Assembly (NCBI GenBank): GCA_021808995.1
Contig: JAKBAP010000004.1
Span: 1,678 to 37,254, forward strand
DNA length: 35,577 nt
DNA from: Planctomycetota bacterium
GTDB lineage: Bacteria > Planctomycetota > Planctomycetia > Isosphaerales > Isosphaeraceae
Direction of reading: 5' to 3'
Every line of letters begins with the position of its first letter. The stretch's first letter is position 1. The translations under genes were made by a program, and so were the position numbers. Shown in pieces: positions 17,908 to 27,162 of this stretch. The notes under the pieces were generated by a model, which did not search any database, had not been told where the DNA came from, and saw only the letters and a list, made by a program, of their open reading frames with translations.

Positions 17908-18915
17908 ATGACACGACTCCAGACGAGTGCCCAGGACGTTTCGAATGGTCTTCAGGTTTATCTGCGCGACATCAAGGACGACTCGCTGCTTTCGGCCGCC
18001 GAGGAGCGTGAACTGGCCGGCGCGATCGCTCAAGGGGACAAGGACGCCAGAACTCGGATGATTCAGGCCAATCTGCGGCTGGTGGTGAAGATCGCCCGCG
18101 ACTATCTGGGCCGAGGGATGGTTCTGGAGGACCTGGTCGGCGAGGGAAACCTGGGGCTGATCCGGGCGACCGAGGAGTTCGACCCGGACTTTGGCACGCG
18201 GTTTAGCACCTACGCGAGCCACTGGATCAAGCAATCGATTCGCCACGCCTTGATCAACACGACTTCGACGATCCGCCTGCCGGCCCACATGGTGGGGCTG
18301 CTCACCAAGTGGCGTCGGGCGGAGCGGTCGCTGGCTCGCGAATCCGGCCGGGCCGCGAGCTTTGACGAGATCGCCACGTTCCTGGGACTCAGCGAGGCTC
18401 AGAAGGTCCTGGTGGAAAAGGCGTGCCAGGCGCGCCAGCTCAAGCTCGAAAGTGGCATGGGAGGGGAATTGGGTCGGTGGTCGCCCGATGATTCGCGTGA
18501 CCCTAGCCTGGGACCCGACGCCGCGCTCGAGGCCGACGACGAACGCAAGATCCTGGCCAGGAGGATGAGCATGCTCGACCCCCGCGAGCGAATGGTCCTC
18601 GCCCTGCGCTATGGTCTCGGGGGCGAGACCCCGCTGACTCTCAAGGAAATCGGCCGACGACTGGGCGTGACCCGTGAGTGGGTCCGCAAAATCGAGATTC
18701 GCGCTGTCAGGAAGCTCGACACCCGCGACGACCAACCCCCCCGCGACTCGCGAGACGCCACGCCCGGACCCCGTCGCAACGTGGCATCCAGGCGTTCACG
18801 GGCGATCGCCGACCCTGCCCTCGCGGCCACCACCCGCGCCTTCCCCAACCCGCTTCGATCCCGCCGCGGTACCAGCGAGGGATCTCTCACGGGAGCGCGA
18901 AATCGCTGGTCGTGA
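17908..18915 (+). CDS. RpoD/RpoS-like sigma-70 factor
   Basis: ORF 17146-18915; start MTRLQTSAQDVSNGLQVYLRDIKDDSLLSAAEERELA (17908). NLRLVVKIARDYLGRGMVLEDLVGEGNLGLIRATEEFDPDFGTRFSTYASHWIKQSIRHAL, LTLKEIGRRLGVTREWVRKIEIRAVRKL. Confidence 0.93.
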   Translation: MTRLQTSAQDVSNGLQVYLRDIKDDSLLSAAEERELAGAIAQGDKDARTRMIQANLRLVVKIARDYLGRGMVLEDLVGEGNLGLIRATEEFDPDFGTRFSTYASHWIKQSIRHALINTTSTIRLPAHMVGLLTKWRRAERSLARESGRAASFDEIATFLGLSEAQKVLVEKACQARQLKLESGMGGELGRWSPDDSRDPSLGPDAALEADDERKILARRMSMLDPRERMVLALRYGLGGETPLTLKEIGRRLGVTREWVRKIEIRAVRKLDTRDDQPPRDSRDATPGPRRNVASRRSRAIADPALAATTRAFPNPLRSRRGTSEGSLTGARNRWS

Positions 18916-19014
18916 TCACAAGGCCCATGACGCCGGCCGTGACGAAGGAAGTCCCCCTTTGGAGTCATCGTCCTGGGATGAAGCCGTGGAACACTCTCGG
19001 CTTGTGTCCTATCC

Positions 19015-20178
19015 CTAGTTGAATTCCGATGCCGAGCGAGCCAGGCGTACGATTCGCCAGCCCTCGGTTCCGAATCGGATCTCGCGCTCGGCGAATTCCC
19101 AGATCACGAGTTTTTTATTCGATAGCAAGGCCGGCCTTCGCGCCAGGTCTTGCCGGACCAATGTCGACCCGCCCCCGTCGTTGACAATCGAGGCGAGCGG
19201 ACGCCCGAGCTCACGCGCCAGATGCGCGATCAGCCCGGCCGCGCCAGGCACGTCGTGTTCATAGATGCGAAGGAAGCTGTCGCCCAGGATCAGGATCTCG
19301 GAATCCGGGCGATCCTCGTAGGGGGCTCCCGAATCCGATTGGACCACGCGCGAGCAGACGACCGACTCGGGAAGGAGCGAGCCCTTGATCGACGCCGATC
19401 GCAGCATCTCAACCAGATCGCCGGCGCGCTGGGCGACGACCGACCGCTCGGAATAGGCGTGATCACCCCTGGAGAGCACGCCCCCCGCGAGCACCTGTCG
19501 CGCGATGGAGGCCGCGGCCGCGTGGACCCCCGCGGGCGACCAGTGGGTGTCCCTCGCCAGATAAAGCCTTCCCGTGCCCGTGCGGCCCTGGTCCTGTTTG
19601 ACGCGGCGAAACACCTGAAACAAGTCGACATGTTCGATGCCGTTACGATCGAGCTCGTCGAGTAGATGCTGGGTCTGTTCATTCACGACCACCCCCAGGC
19701 CCTGGGCCCGCCGGGTGAGCAGCTCGGGATAAATGCTCTCCTTATTGGGCACGGGCACGACCAGGAGACGAATACCGCGCGCCTGGAGTTGATCGCGGAA
19801 CGACCGGATCGCGGGGAGGGGATCGGAGGAATCGCTCTCGGGACCAATCGCCGGGCGCTCGACCTCATAACGCACGCTTGGTCGATAGAAGAGCCATCCT
19901 TCGCGCCCCACGACGGCTTTTTCACCCGCGTCGTCGAGAAATCGCCACTCGGCGTACTGCATCCGCGGCCGAAGCCGCTGGATCACCAGGCTCGACGCCT
20001 CGAGCCCGTGCTCGTAGGCGTGCAGGTTACGAGCCGTCGGCGGCCTAAGGAAGAGCTCCAGCGCGCCAGGGGTCTCCCCGCGGCGAAGCTCGGCAACCGT
20101 CTGAATCACCCCCGGCGCGATGATCACGGCGAGGAAGCCGGCGGCCAGATAGACGTAAGCGCGACGGTCGATGGGCAC
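19015..20178 (-). CDS. AlgJ/AlgX-like SGNH-type acetyltransferase
   Basis: GIRLLVVPVPNKESIYPELL, LYLARDTHWSPAGVHAAA, ILILGDSFLRIYE; 10 nt downstream of the algI-like gene. Confidence 0.85.
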   Translation of the reverse strand: MPIDRRAYVYLAAGFLAVIIAPGVIQTVAELRRGETPGALELFLRPPTARNLHAYEHGLEASSLVIQRLRPRMQYAEWRFLDDAGEKAVVGREGWLFYRPSVRYEVERPAIGPESDSSDPLPAIRSFRDQLQARGIRLLVVPVPNKESIYPELLTRRAQGLGVVVNEQTQHLLDELDRNGIEHVDLFQVFRRVKQDQGRTGTGRLYLARDTHWSPAGVHAAAASIARQVLAGGVLSRGDHAYSERSVVAQRAGDLVEMLRSASIKGSLLPESVVCSRVVQSDSGAPYEDRPDSEILILGDSFLRIYEHDVPGAAGLIAHLARELGRPLASIVNDGGGSTLVRQDLARRPALLSNKKLVIWEFAEREIRFGTEGWRIVRLARSASEFN

Positions 20179-20188
20179 GGATGGGAAC

Positions 20189-21646
20189 CTAGAACTGGAA
20201 ATAGAGAAACGGGTTGAACGACTGCGAGAACATCACCATGAGCGAGAGGCAAAAGAGCGGGTGCACGACGACGGCCTTGGGCCAGGTGATCTCCCGGCTC
20301 CAGTCATGCGCCTGCGTGGGCCAGGCGACGATCAGCAAGGCGACGGCCATGAAAACAAGCGTTCCGCGCGTGTACAACAAGGCGGGTATGAGCAACATTC
20401 CCGAGCCCGAGCCCCCCTGTCCCAGCATGGCACCCAGATAGGTGACGGCCTCGTGAAGCGTGGCCGCGCGGAAGAGGACCCACGAAATCACCACCAGCAC
20501 GAACGTGGCCGCTACCCGGACCGGCCGCGGACTTCGTTGATACGCGCTACGCTTTCCCTGGAATCGCTCCCACGCCAGCAACACCCCGTGATACGCCCCC
20601 CACGCGACGAACGTCCAGTTCGCGCCATGCCAGAGCCCCCCCAGGAGCATGACCACGATCAGATTGAAATAGGTACGAACCGCCCCCCCCCGATTGCCAC
20701 CCAAGGGAATATAGAGATAATCACGCAAAAAGGTGCTCAATGAAATATGCCATCGTCGCCAGAAATCGGTGATGTTCTCGGCCTTGTAGGGGGAATCGAA
20801 GTTTTTCAGGAATTCGAATCCAATCATTCGTCCGAGTCCGACGGCCATGTCGGAATAGCCCGAGAAATCGAAGTAGATTTGCAGGGTGTACGCCAGCGCG
20901 CCAAACCAGGCGTCGGGAGCGGAGAGGGACTGGGCTCCGAAGGCGGCGTCGGCAACCCGGCCCATGGCGTTGGCGAGCAGGATTTTCTTGGCGAATCCGA
21001 GGATGAACAGGGTGACGCCGGAGCTGAATTTTTCCAGGGTGTGGGTTCGGCTCACGAGCTGATCGGCCACGGTGTTGTAGCGGATGATGGGCCCGGCGAC
21101 GAGCTGGGGAAAAAGCGCGATATAGCAGGCGAAATCCAGGAACGACCGGACGGGGGGGGCGGTTCCATGATGGACGTCAAGGGTATAGCTGAGGGCGTGG
21201 AACGTGTAAAACGAGATCCCGATCGGGAGCGTGATTTCGAGCACGTGAACCGGGCCGGCCCCAAGCCAAGCGAGCGCCTGGTTGAGGTTGATCTCGAGGA
21301 ACATGAAATACTTGAAGAATCCAAGGGTGCCAAGGCTGACGACGACGGCGAACGTCGCGACCCAGAAGCTTAGCCGGCGGCTGATCCCTGGCTGGCCGAT
21401 GATCCGTCCGCAGACATAGTTAACGACCGTCACCCCCAGCATCAGGAGGATGAACCAGGGATTCCACCAACCGTAAAAGAGATAGCTGGCGACGACCAGG
21501 AGGGCGTTGAGCGCGAGGCAAGTGCCCGAACTGGACGCGCCCACCCGGCGGCTCAGGTGGTCGACGGCGTGGTACGACGCCAGGACGAGCGGCAGAAAGT
21601 AAAAGACGAAAAGATATGTAGTAAAGACCATGCTCAGCCAGGCCAT
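20189..21646 (-). CDS. MBOAT family O-acyltransferase (AlgI-like)
   Basis: VFTTYLFVFYFLPLVL, ISFYTFHALSYTLDVHHG, LQIYFDFSGYSDMAVGLGRMIGFEFLKNFDSPY, DFWRRWHISLSTFLRDYLYIPLGGNRGG, LGGLWHGANWTFVAWGAYHG. Confidence 0.96.
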   Translation of the reverse strand: MAWLSMVFTTYLFVFYFLPLVLASYHAVDHLSRRVGASSSGTCLALNALLVVASYLFYGWWNPWFILLMLGVTVVNYVCGRIIGQPGISRRLSFWVATFAVVVSLGTLGFFKYFMFLEINLNQALAWLGAGPVHVLEITLPIGISFYTFHALSYTLDVHHGTAPPVRSFLDFACYIALFPQLVAGPIIRYNTVADQLVSRTHTLEKFSSGVTLFILGFAKKILLANAMGRVADAAFGAQSLSAPDAWFGALAYTLQIYFDFSGYSDMAVGLGRMIGFEFLKNFDSPYKAENITDFWRRWHISLSTFLRDYLYIPLGGNRGGAVRTYFNLIVVMLLGGLWHGANWTFVAWGAYHGVLLAWERFQGKRSAYQRSPRPVRVAATFVLVVISWVLFRAATLHEAVTYLGAMLGQGGSGSGMLLIPALLYTRGTLVFMAVALLIVAWPTQAHDWSREITWPKAVVVHPLFCLSLMVMFSQSFNPFLYFQF

Positions 21647-21691
21647 GTCGTCGGAGGGGAGGGTTGAATCGGCATGGGGGCGAGCGGCCGT

Positions 21692-22186
21692 TCAACCGCT
21701 GACCAGATCGGTCCAGACAGCCCAGTAGATCGGGTCGGGATCTTCCTCGAAATACTTATTGAGGATCGCGCCCGAGAACTCGTCGAGCATGGATCCATCG
21801 AGCGACATCCGTTCGACCTGGTCCTCGCGGAAGGTCTTGAGGTCGCCTCCGATGTTGGGGACGAGTTGATCGGCGGCGTCCGCGCGGGGTTTGAAGGGGT
21901 TGTAATGGCCGACGTAGATGGTCTGGCCCCTCACCGAGCCGCGGTGGACCTCGATGACCTGGTATTTCAGGACGGTCGCGTAGTTGTAGAGTTCGCGCTC
22001 GAAGATCGCCCCCTCGGGGATTTCGACGAGTTTCGCGGTGACCTCGATCGTGCCGTGTCTGGCGAGCTCGGGGTCGGAGCTCGGTGTTCCCCCGCCCATG
22101 CTGGCACTCGGGGAGCAGGCGGCCGAGATCAGAACCACGGCAAGCAAGGAGCCCCCCAGGATGGTCCGACTCACGCGGAAGGTCAT
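21692..22186 (-). CDS. Putative lipoprotein linked to the O-acetylation genes
   Basis: Start MTFRVSRTILGGSLLAVVLISAACSPSAS (22186): signal peptide plus lipobox-like SAAC. Confidence 0.75.
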   Translation of the reverse strand: MTFRVSRTILGGSLLAVVLISAACSPSASMGGGTPSSDPELARHGTIEVTAKLVEIPEGAIFERELYNYATVLKYQVIEVHRGSVRGQTIYVGHYNPFKPRADAADQLVPNIGGDLKTFREDQVERMSLDGSMLDEFSGAILNKYFEEDPDPIYWAVWTDLVSG

Positions 22187-22280
22187 GAACTTGTCCCTTC
22201 TCTTGGCGTCTGGCTCTTCGCCAAGCAATCTCGAGGCATGGTGAACCGATGGCACGATGGAGCGGCTTCCCGGCTTGATA

Positions 22281-23417
22281 TCAGAAGGAATCGGAGCTAA
22301 CCGCCTCTCCACCGTTGGGAGTGGCGATCGCGTACCATGGCAGGTAGTTCACCGAATTCTTGATGAAGCGAACCGTGCCATCCATGAACATCACATTCAC
22401 GCCGCCGGGGTGGTTGGAACTGGCGGCGACCATGGTAATGGTACCCCGAGCGTCGACGACGATATCGTGATAGAGGCAATTGGTGCGATTGGGCAACTGA
22501 GTATGCGAGTAAATCATGCTCGCGCCATAAGCCCACCACTCCCCCTTCCAGGACCATTCCTGGTTGAAGTTGGTGATCGGAACCCGATTGCAAAGCTCCA
22601 TGAACTGAAAGTCGGTCGGAAGCGAATTGGAATTCGCCCCGAGGTTGTACACTTCCGCCAGTCCATTGGTGGCGTGGTAACGGGCGACGGCCTGTCCCTT
22701 GATCCATTCGGTGAAGATCGCCGTATTGCTGGTCCCGTCGCGAAACGTGGCCAAGGTCGTGGTGTCGTTGACGGTTTTATCCCAGGTACTGGCGACATAA
22801 TTGGGGCCATTGAGAGCCCAGGTGTAATCCGGTCGCCCGCCGCTGATCCGCCGATTCAGGCCAATATTGCAGGGGTAATTACTGGCGCCGACCAGCTTGG
22901 AACCGTAATCCGCGAAGAAATAGGTCCCGGAAGAGCCGGGGTTGGGATCCGAGGGACAGAGAAACGCGGCGATCTGCATGCAGATGACCGTCATCTGAGG
23001 GATGCTGTCACTCCCTCCGGCCGCGTTGTCGGGGGGGTTGCTATCGACATAGACGGTGTCGCCGTAGCTGAACTTCGCGCCAAAATCCCAGTTGATCATG
23101 TTAAAGATCACCTGCTGATCGAGGAACGGGAGCAATCGCGCGTGCTGCGACCAATTCTGCCGCGGCTGAGGGATCGGCACGCCGGCGGCGGTCCACGCCG
23201 CGTCGACACAGACAGGTGGCAGGGCTTCGTTCAGGTTGACGTAATTTTGCATCGCCAACCCGATCTGCTTGAGATTGTTCGTACACTGCGTCCTGCGAGC
23301 CGATTCACGGGCGGCCTGCACGGCGGGAAGGAGTAAGGCAATCAGAATCGCGATAATGGCGATCACCACGAGCAACTCGATCAAGGTAAATCCGCGGCCG
23401 CCTCGAGTCATCGCCAT
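22281..23417 (-). CDS. DUF1559 domain-containing protein (type II pseudopilin-like N-terminus)
   Basis: Start [60 protein letters not shown]-terminal [20 protein letters not shown]. Confidence 0.95.
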   Translation of the reverse strand: MAMTRGGRGFTLIELLVVIAIIAILIALLLPAVQAARESARRTQCTNNLKQIGLAMQNYVNLNEALPPVCVDAAWTAAGVPIPQPRQNWSQHARLLPFLDQQVIFNMINWDFGAKFSYGDTVYVDSNPPDNAAGGSDSIPQMTVICMQIAAFLCPSDPNPGSSGTYFFADYGSKLVGASNYPCNIGLNRRISGGRPDYTWALNGPNYVASTWDKTVNDTTTLATFRDGTSNTAIFTEWIKGQAVARYHATNGLAEVYNLGANSNSLPTDFQFMELCNRVPITNFNQEWSWKGEWWAYGASMIYSHTQLPNRTNCLYHDIVVDARGTITMVAASSNHPGGVNVMFMDGTVRFIKNSVNYLPWYAIATPNGGEAVSSDSF

Positions 23418-23526
23418 AGCCTCTCGAAAGGGGGATGAAAACGGAATCTCACGGCGCGGGAGGCTTCCGGGAGAGAAGACATAAGTTCTTATCAGATCGG
23501 TTCTTGAATCCATGATACCGAGTCGG

Positions 23527-23793
23527 CTATCGTTTCTTCTTCTGGCCGGGATAGCCATTGCCCTGGTCGGGACGAGGACCCGCGAGCGAACCGGCCCCCT
23601 CAAGGGCTCCCGGAGCGATCTTGTAAAACTCTTCCTGTGTCTCGGCCTGGGCCGCGCGCGCGCCAGGGATCTTTTCATGAACCCGAGAGGCTTGTGCCTT
23701 GATCGCCGCTTCGTTATCCTCCGCGCAACCGGCCAGCCCCAGGACGCAAAGACTCAGAAGGGAAAGGCTCGATCCGCTGGCGACGACTCTCAT
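23527..23793 (-). CDS. Small putative lipoprotein
   Basis: Start [32 protein letters not shown] (23793), lipobox LAGC; directly upstream of the DUF1559 gene on the same strand. Confidence 0.65.
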   Translation of the reverse strand: MRVVASGSSLSLLSLCVLGLAGCAEDNEAAIKAQASRVHEKIPGARAAQAETQEEFYKIAPGALEGAGSLAGPRPDQGNGYPGQKKKR

Positions 23794-23975
23794 GATGAGT
23801 ATGTCTCCCTCCACAATTGGCACGACTTACTTTGTGATATCGGACGCGAACTTCGCGAAGCATCACGTGCGTTGGCGCGAATTTCGTCCGCCTCCTCGGA
23901 ATGTTCGGGCGCGGCACGCATCCGCGCGTACCCTCAATCGCGGTAGGAACTCAATCAACGGCGTCCGAGCCTTTG

Positions 23976-23996
23976 ATCGCGAGTCTCGCTCGCGAT
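23976..23996. repeat. Perfect 8-bp inverted repeat (ATCGCGAG-tctcg-CTCGCGAT)
   Basis: Read directly; lies in the ~970-bp intergenic stretch 23794-24767. No T-tract, so not a canonical terminator. Confidence 0.6.
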
Positions 23997-24767
23997 AAGT
24001 CGTTCCCGAAAAGTGGGTTCGGCTAAATCGCGGGGCACGTCCGCGATCCTGGTGTCCACGGTCTTGAGGTCGGGGAAACCACCCGATCCACACTGACCAC
24101 AACTCCGTTCTCAAGGATTTGCCCTGCTCAATGGGGCGATCCATCGCGGCATTGAGACGAGCCTTTGGGGGTCATCTCACAACGCCAAAGCATAACACAT
24201 CCAGATCGGCCTGCCTCGCGAAAGAGGATCACGTCCAGAGGACCCGGGGGCGGAACTCCTAAACTCATCTTAATCCAGCCACCACGGTAGGGCAAGGGCC
24301 ACCATCGGCGCGGTTCGGCGATGGAGACGAGGTAAGGGTTTGGCGAACAGGGTCCTCCTGGGCACGAAGGGTCCACCCTGGGCACGGCCGGTGGTCCCAT
24401 CACTGTTGTCCATCGGATGACCGGGTAATGCAATGATTATCGTAACGCTTATCTTCTCCAGTAACCCATTCACGTTTCCTGGCGCGAGGACCATGCCGCC
24501 GGCGCATCAGGGCGTGGCCTGTCGGGGGAGTCGCGGATGGCTTTTTGGGCTTCTCGGCGGCCTTTCGCCCGACTCCGCTCACCGCGGTCGGCCGAGTCCC
24601 ACGTTCGCGCGTGACGCGGGATTCGGGCGACGAGCTCGGGCTCGCCCGCGCGCGATCGTCCCTTGCACCGGGATGGGCGGGGCTGCTCCAATCGATCGCG
24701 TCGCGGTCTTGATTGAAGGCGTGAGATCCCAGCGCCTGGCTGGCGACAATCCCGAGGGACGGGCGCA

Positions 24768-26312
24768 ATGTCACAGGCGTGGGCTGGATGGCGATCACGG
24801 GCGCTCGATCTCGGCTTGCTCGTCGCGGTGGCGGCTGGCGGCGTGTTGGGCAATGCCAACTGGTCGGCCCAGCCCCGGTTTGACGGAGCGGGCTACGCGA
24901 TCCTGGCCCGGGCGATCGCGACCGGCCAGGGTTATCGCGCGCTCGACCACCCCGACCACCCCCGCCATGCCCACTTTCCGCCGGGTTATCCGCTGGCGCT
25001 CGCGCTCGTTTGGAAGTCGCTCGGAGAATCGACCGTCCTCGCCCACGCCCTCTCGGCGGCCTGCGCTGTCCTCGCCTGCGCGGGCGCTTGGCTCTGGTTT
25101 CGGAGGCTCTACACCCCGCCGACGGCCTTGATGATCGGGCTCGCCCTGGGCCTGAACTGGCTCTGGGACCGCACGGGGTCCGCCATTCAGTCCGAGCCGC
25201 TGTTCTTGCTTTTGAGCCAGGCGGCCGTGATCGCCCATGTATCGGGTCGGAGGCATGGTTCGCGCATCGCCTCGACGGTTCTCACGGGGATGTCGCTGGG
25301 ATTGGCTCTCATGACCCGATGGGCCGCGCTGGCACTGGTCGCCGCCGTGGTGATCGATCTCACCTGGCAAGGTCAGGCCAAGCGCTCGCTGGGGGTCGTC
25401 CTGATCACGGGCGTGATCGCCCTGCCCTGGCTGGCGTGGACACTCTTCGTGGTGAATTCCGGCGGGGAAACGGCGGCGGGGCTGCTCAACCTTGAGGCCG
25501 GTGGTGTGATCGCGCGGATCGGGGAGCAGGGGCTGTTTTACCTGGAGCGGGTTCCCGACGCGATCCTTGGCCCTTATGTCGAGGTGGCGACGGCTCGGGG
25601 AGGACTGGTTCGCGTGGTCGCGGTGGCGTTCGCGGTGGGGGTGTTGGCGATCGTGGGCGTGGGATTGATCGCGCTCGGGCGGCGTCGCCGAGCCGGGCGG
25701 ATCGCGCTCCTGATCTCGATCGCGACGGTGGGGTTGCTGCTCTTCTGGCCGTACACCGAGGCCGGTCGGTTCTTGATCCCGCTCGTGCCCTGTCTGCTGA
25801 TCGGCGTGGTCGAGGGGTTGGCGGCCGTATTGAGGGGTGTGGGGTGGGTGAGGAGACCCGCTCGATCGCGGCATCTGGCCGCGTGGCTGATTCTGGCCGC
25901 GTGCGTGCCGTATTCGGGCTATCAGCTCGCCCGTGGAAAGGCTCGGCGTGGATCGGGAGACGAGCGGGAGTTTTCGCTGGCCTGCCGCTGGATCCTTCAG
26001 AACGCGCGCCGGCCGGGTCCGGTTCTGGCCCGGCACCCCGGGGACGTCTACTGGCGAACGGGTCGAGAGGCGCTCGAGGTCGAATCGTCGGAGCGGCCGG
26101 GGTTCGAGGACGCCTCCCCACGCGCGATCGCCGGGTTGATCCGGCGATACAGGGCCGCCTACGTGGTCGTCGATCGTGGGCTCTACACGAATGAACCGGC
26201 CGGGCCGCTCGCCCGATTCGTCCGCGAGCGGCCCAGGGTTGTCCGGCGTGTTTGGCCTGAGGGCGACTCGGCGGATAGGGTGGTGATTTATGAGATCCTC
26301 GAACCGGATTGA
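24768..26312 (+). CDS. GT-C-type integral membrane glycosyltransferase-like protein (ArnT/PMT superfamily)
   Basis: 514 aa polytopic protein; DGAGYAILARAIATGQGYRALDHPDHPRHAHFPPGYPLALALVWKSLGES is typical of the first periplasmic loop of PMT_2/GT39-like proteins. Confidence 0.8.
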   Translation: MSQAWAGWRSRALDLGLLVAVAAGGVLGNANWSAQPRFDGAGYAILARAIATGQGYRALDHPDHPRHAHFPPGYPLALALVWKSLGESTVLAHALSAACAVLACAGAWLWFRRLYTPPTALMIGLALGLNWLWDRTGSAIQSEPLFLLLSQAAVIAHVSGRRHGSRIASTVLTGMSLGLALMTRWAALALVAAVVIDLTWQGQAKRSLGVVLITGVIALPWLAWTLFVVNSGGETAAGLLNLEAGGVIARIGEQGLFYLERVPDAILGPYVEVATARGGLVRVVAVAFAVGVLAIVGVGLIALGRRRRAGRIALLISIATVGLLLFWPYTEAGRFLIPLVPCLLIGVVEGLAAVLRGVGWVRRPARSRHLAAWLILAACVPYSGYQLARGKARRGSGDEREFSLACRWILQNARRPGPVLARHPGDVYWRTGREALEVESSERPGFEDASPRAIAGLIRRYRAAYVVVDRGLYTNEPAGPLARFVRERPRVVRRVWPEGDSADRVVIYEILEPD

Positions 26313-26321
26313 CCACCTCGG

Positions 26322-27140
26322 TCATTTGCCGGCGCTGTCCTGGAAAGTGAGGGTTCCGTAATCCTCATGGCGGTGGAAGCTGGGTTTGGTGAGCGGGGCC
26401 GAGCTTGAGAGCACGGGCTGGGTCCCCTTGGGGCCGTAATCGTAGCGGCAAAGGGCGAACCGCCATTCAGCGCCGGCCTTGGGCTTGCCGCCCGAGGGGG
26501 CGAAGGCGGTCCAGGGAATGCGACCCTCGACGATCCAGGCCTTGTCGTCGTCGCCGGGTTGGTCGAGCGTGCCCTCCAGGGCGACGACGGCCTTGCTCCC
26601 AAGGGGCGCGGCCTTTGACACGTCGCGGCCGTCCCCGCGCTCGGGGAAGGCGAGCTCAAAGACGAGCTCCTTGGGGTTGGCCTGGAATTCGTAATAGTTC
26701 CTGGCGTCGGGGCTGGGCTTGAAGAAGAGCTCGAAGACATCGCCGTTCCAGAGGGTGTCGTTGCGTTTGACTCCAAACGAGCGGAGCTCGGCGTCGGTCA
26801 TGTGGGCCGCGTAATAGAGGGCCTGGTCGTCCCAGACCAGATAGGCGGTGGTCCCCTGTCGTGGGGTCTTGGTCCAGAACGAGGCAAAGCGGCTAATGGG
26901 GTCGGCGGCTTTCCAGCAGGGGTCGTCGAGCTTGCCGTCGAGGATCGGCGCGCGAAGAGCGCGGCGGCAGACGGCATGGGAGGTCGCGATCTCGGACGCG
27001 GAGGCGTCTTGCCGACCATCGACCTTGTTTCTCGGCGCGGATTCGCCGCCGAAAGCAACCGCCGTCGCGCAGAGGCTCAGGACCACGCATAACGCGCGCT
27101 GATGGGGAATCATGATTGTGTTATCCATTTCGTCATTCAA
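26322..27140 (-). CDS. CBM9-like (carbohydrate-binding family 9) secreted protein
   Basis: APILDGKLDDPCWKAADPISRFASFWTKTPRQGTTAYLVWDDQALYYAAHMTDAEL...NGDVFELFFKPSPDARNYYEFQANPKE...AEWRFALCRYDY. Confidence 0.85.
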   Translation of the reverse strand: MNDEMDNTIMIPHQRALCVVLSLCATAVAFGGESAPRNKVDGRQDASASEIATSHAVCRRALRAPILDGKLDDPCWKAADPISRFASFWTKTPRQGTTAYLVWDDQALYYAAHMTDAELRSFGVKRNDTLWNGDVFELFFKPSPDARNYYEFQANPKELVFELAFPERGDGRDVSKAAPLGSKAVVALEGTLDQPGDDDKAWIVEGRIPWTAFAPSGGKPKAGAEWRFALCRYDYGPKGTQPVLSSSAPLTKPSFHRHEDYGTLTFQDSAGK

Positions 27141-27162
27141 GGTCGGTTCAGGAAGCTCGCGG

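Noticed and set aside
24795-26036. 413-aa minus ORF rich in R/P/Q/H
   Set aside because: Antisense shadow of the GT-C membrane protein; low-complexity shadow composition.
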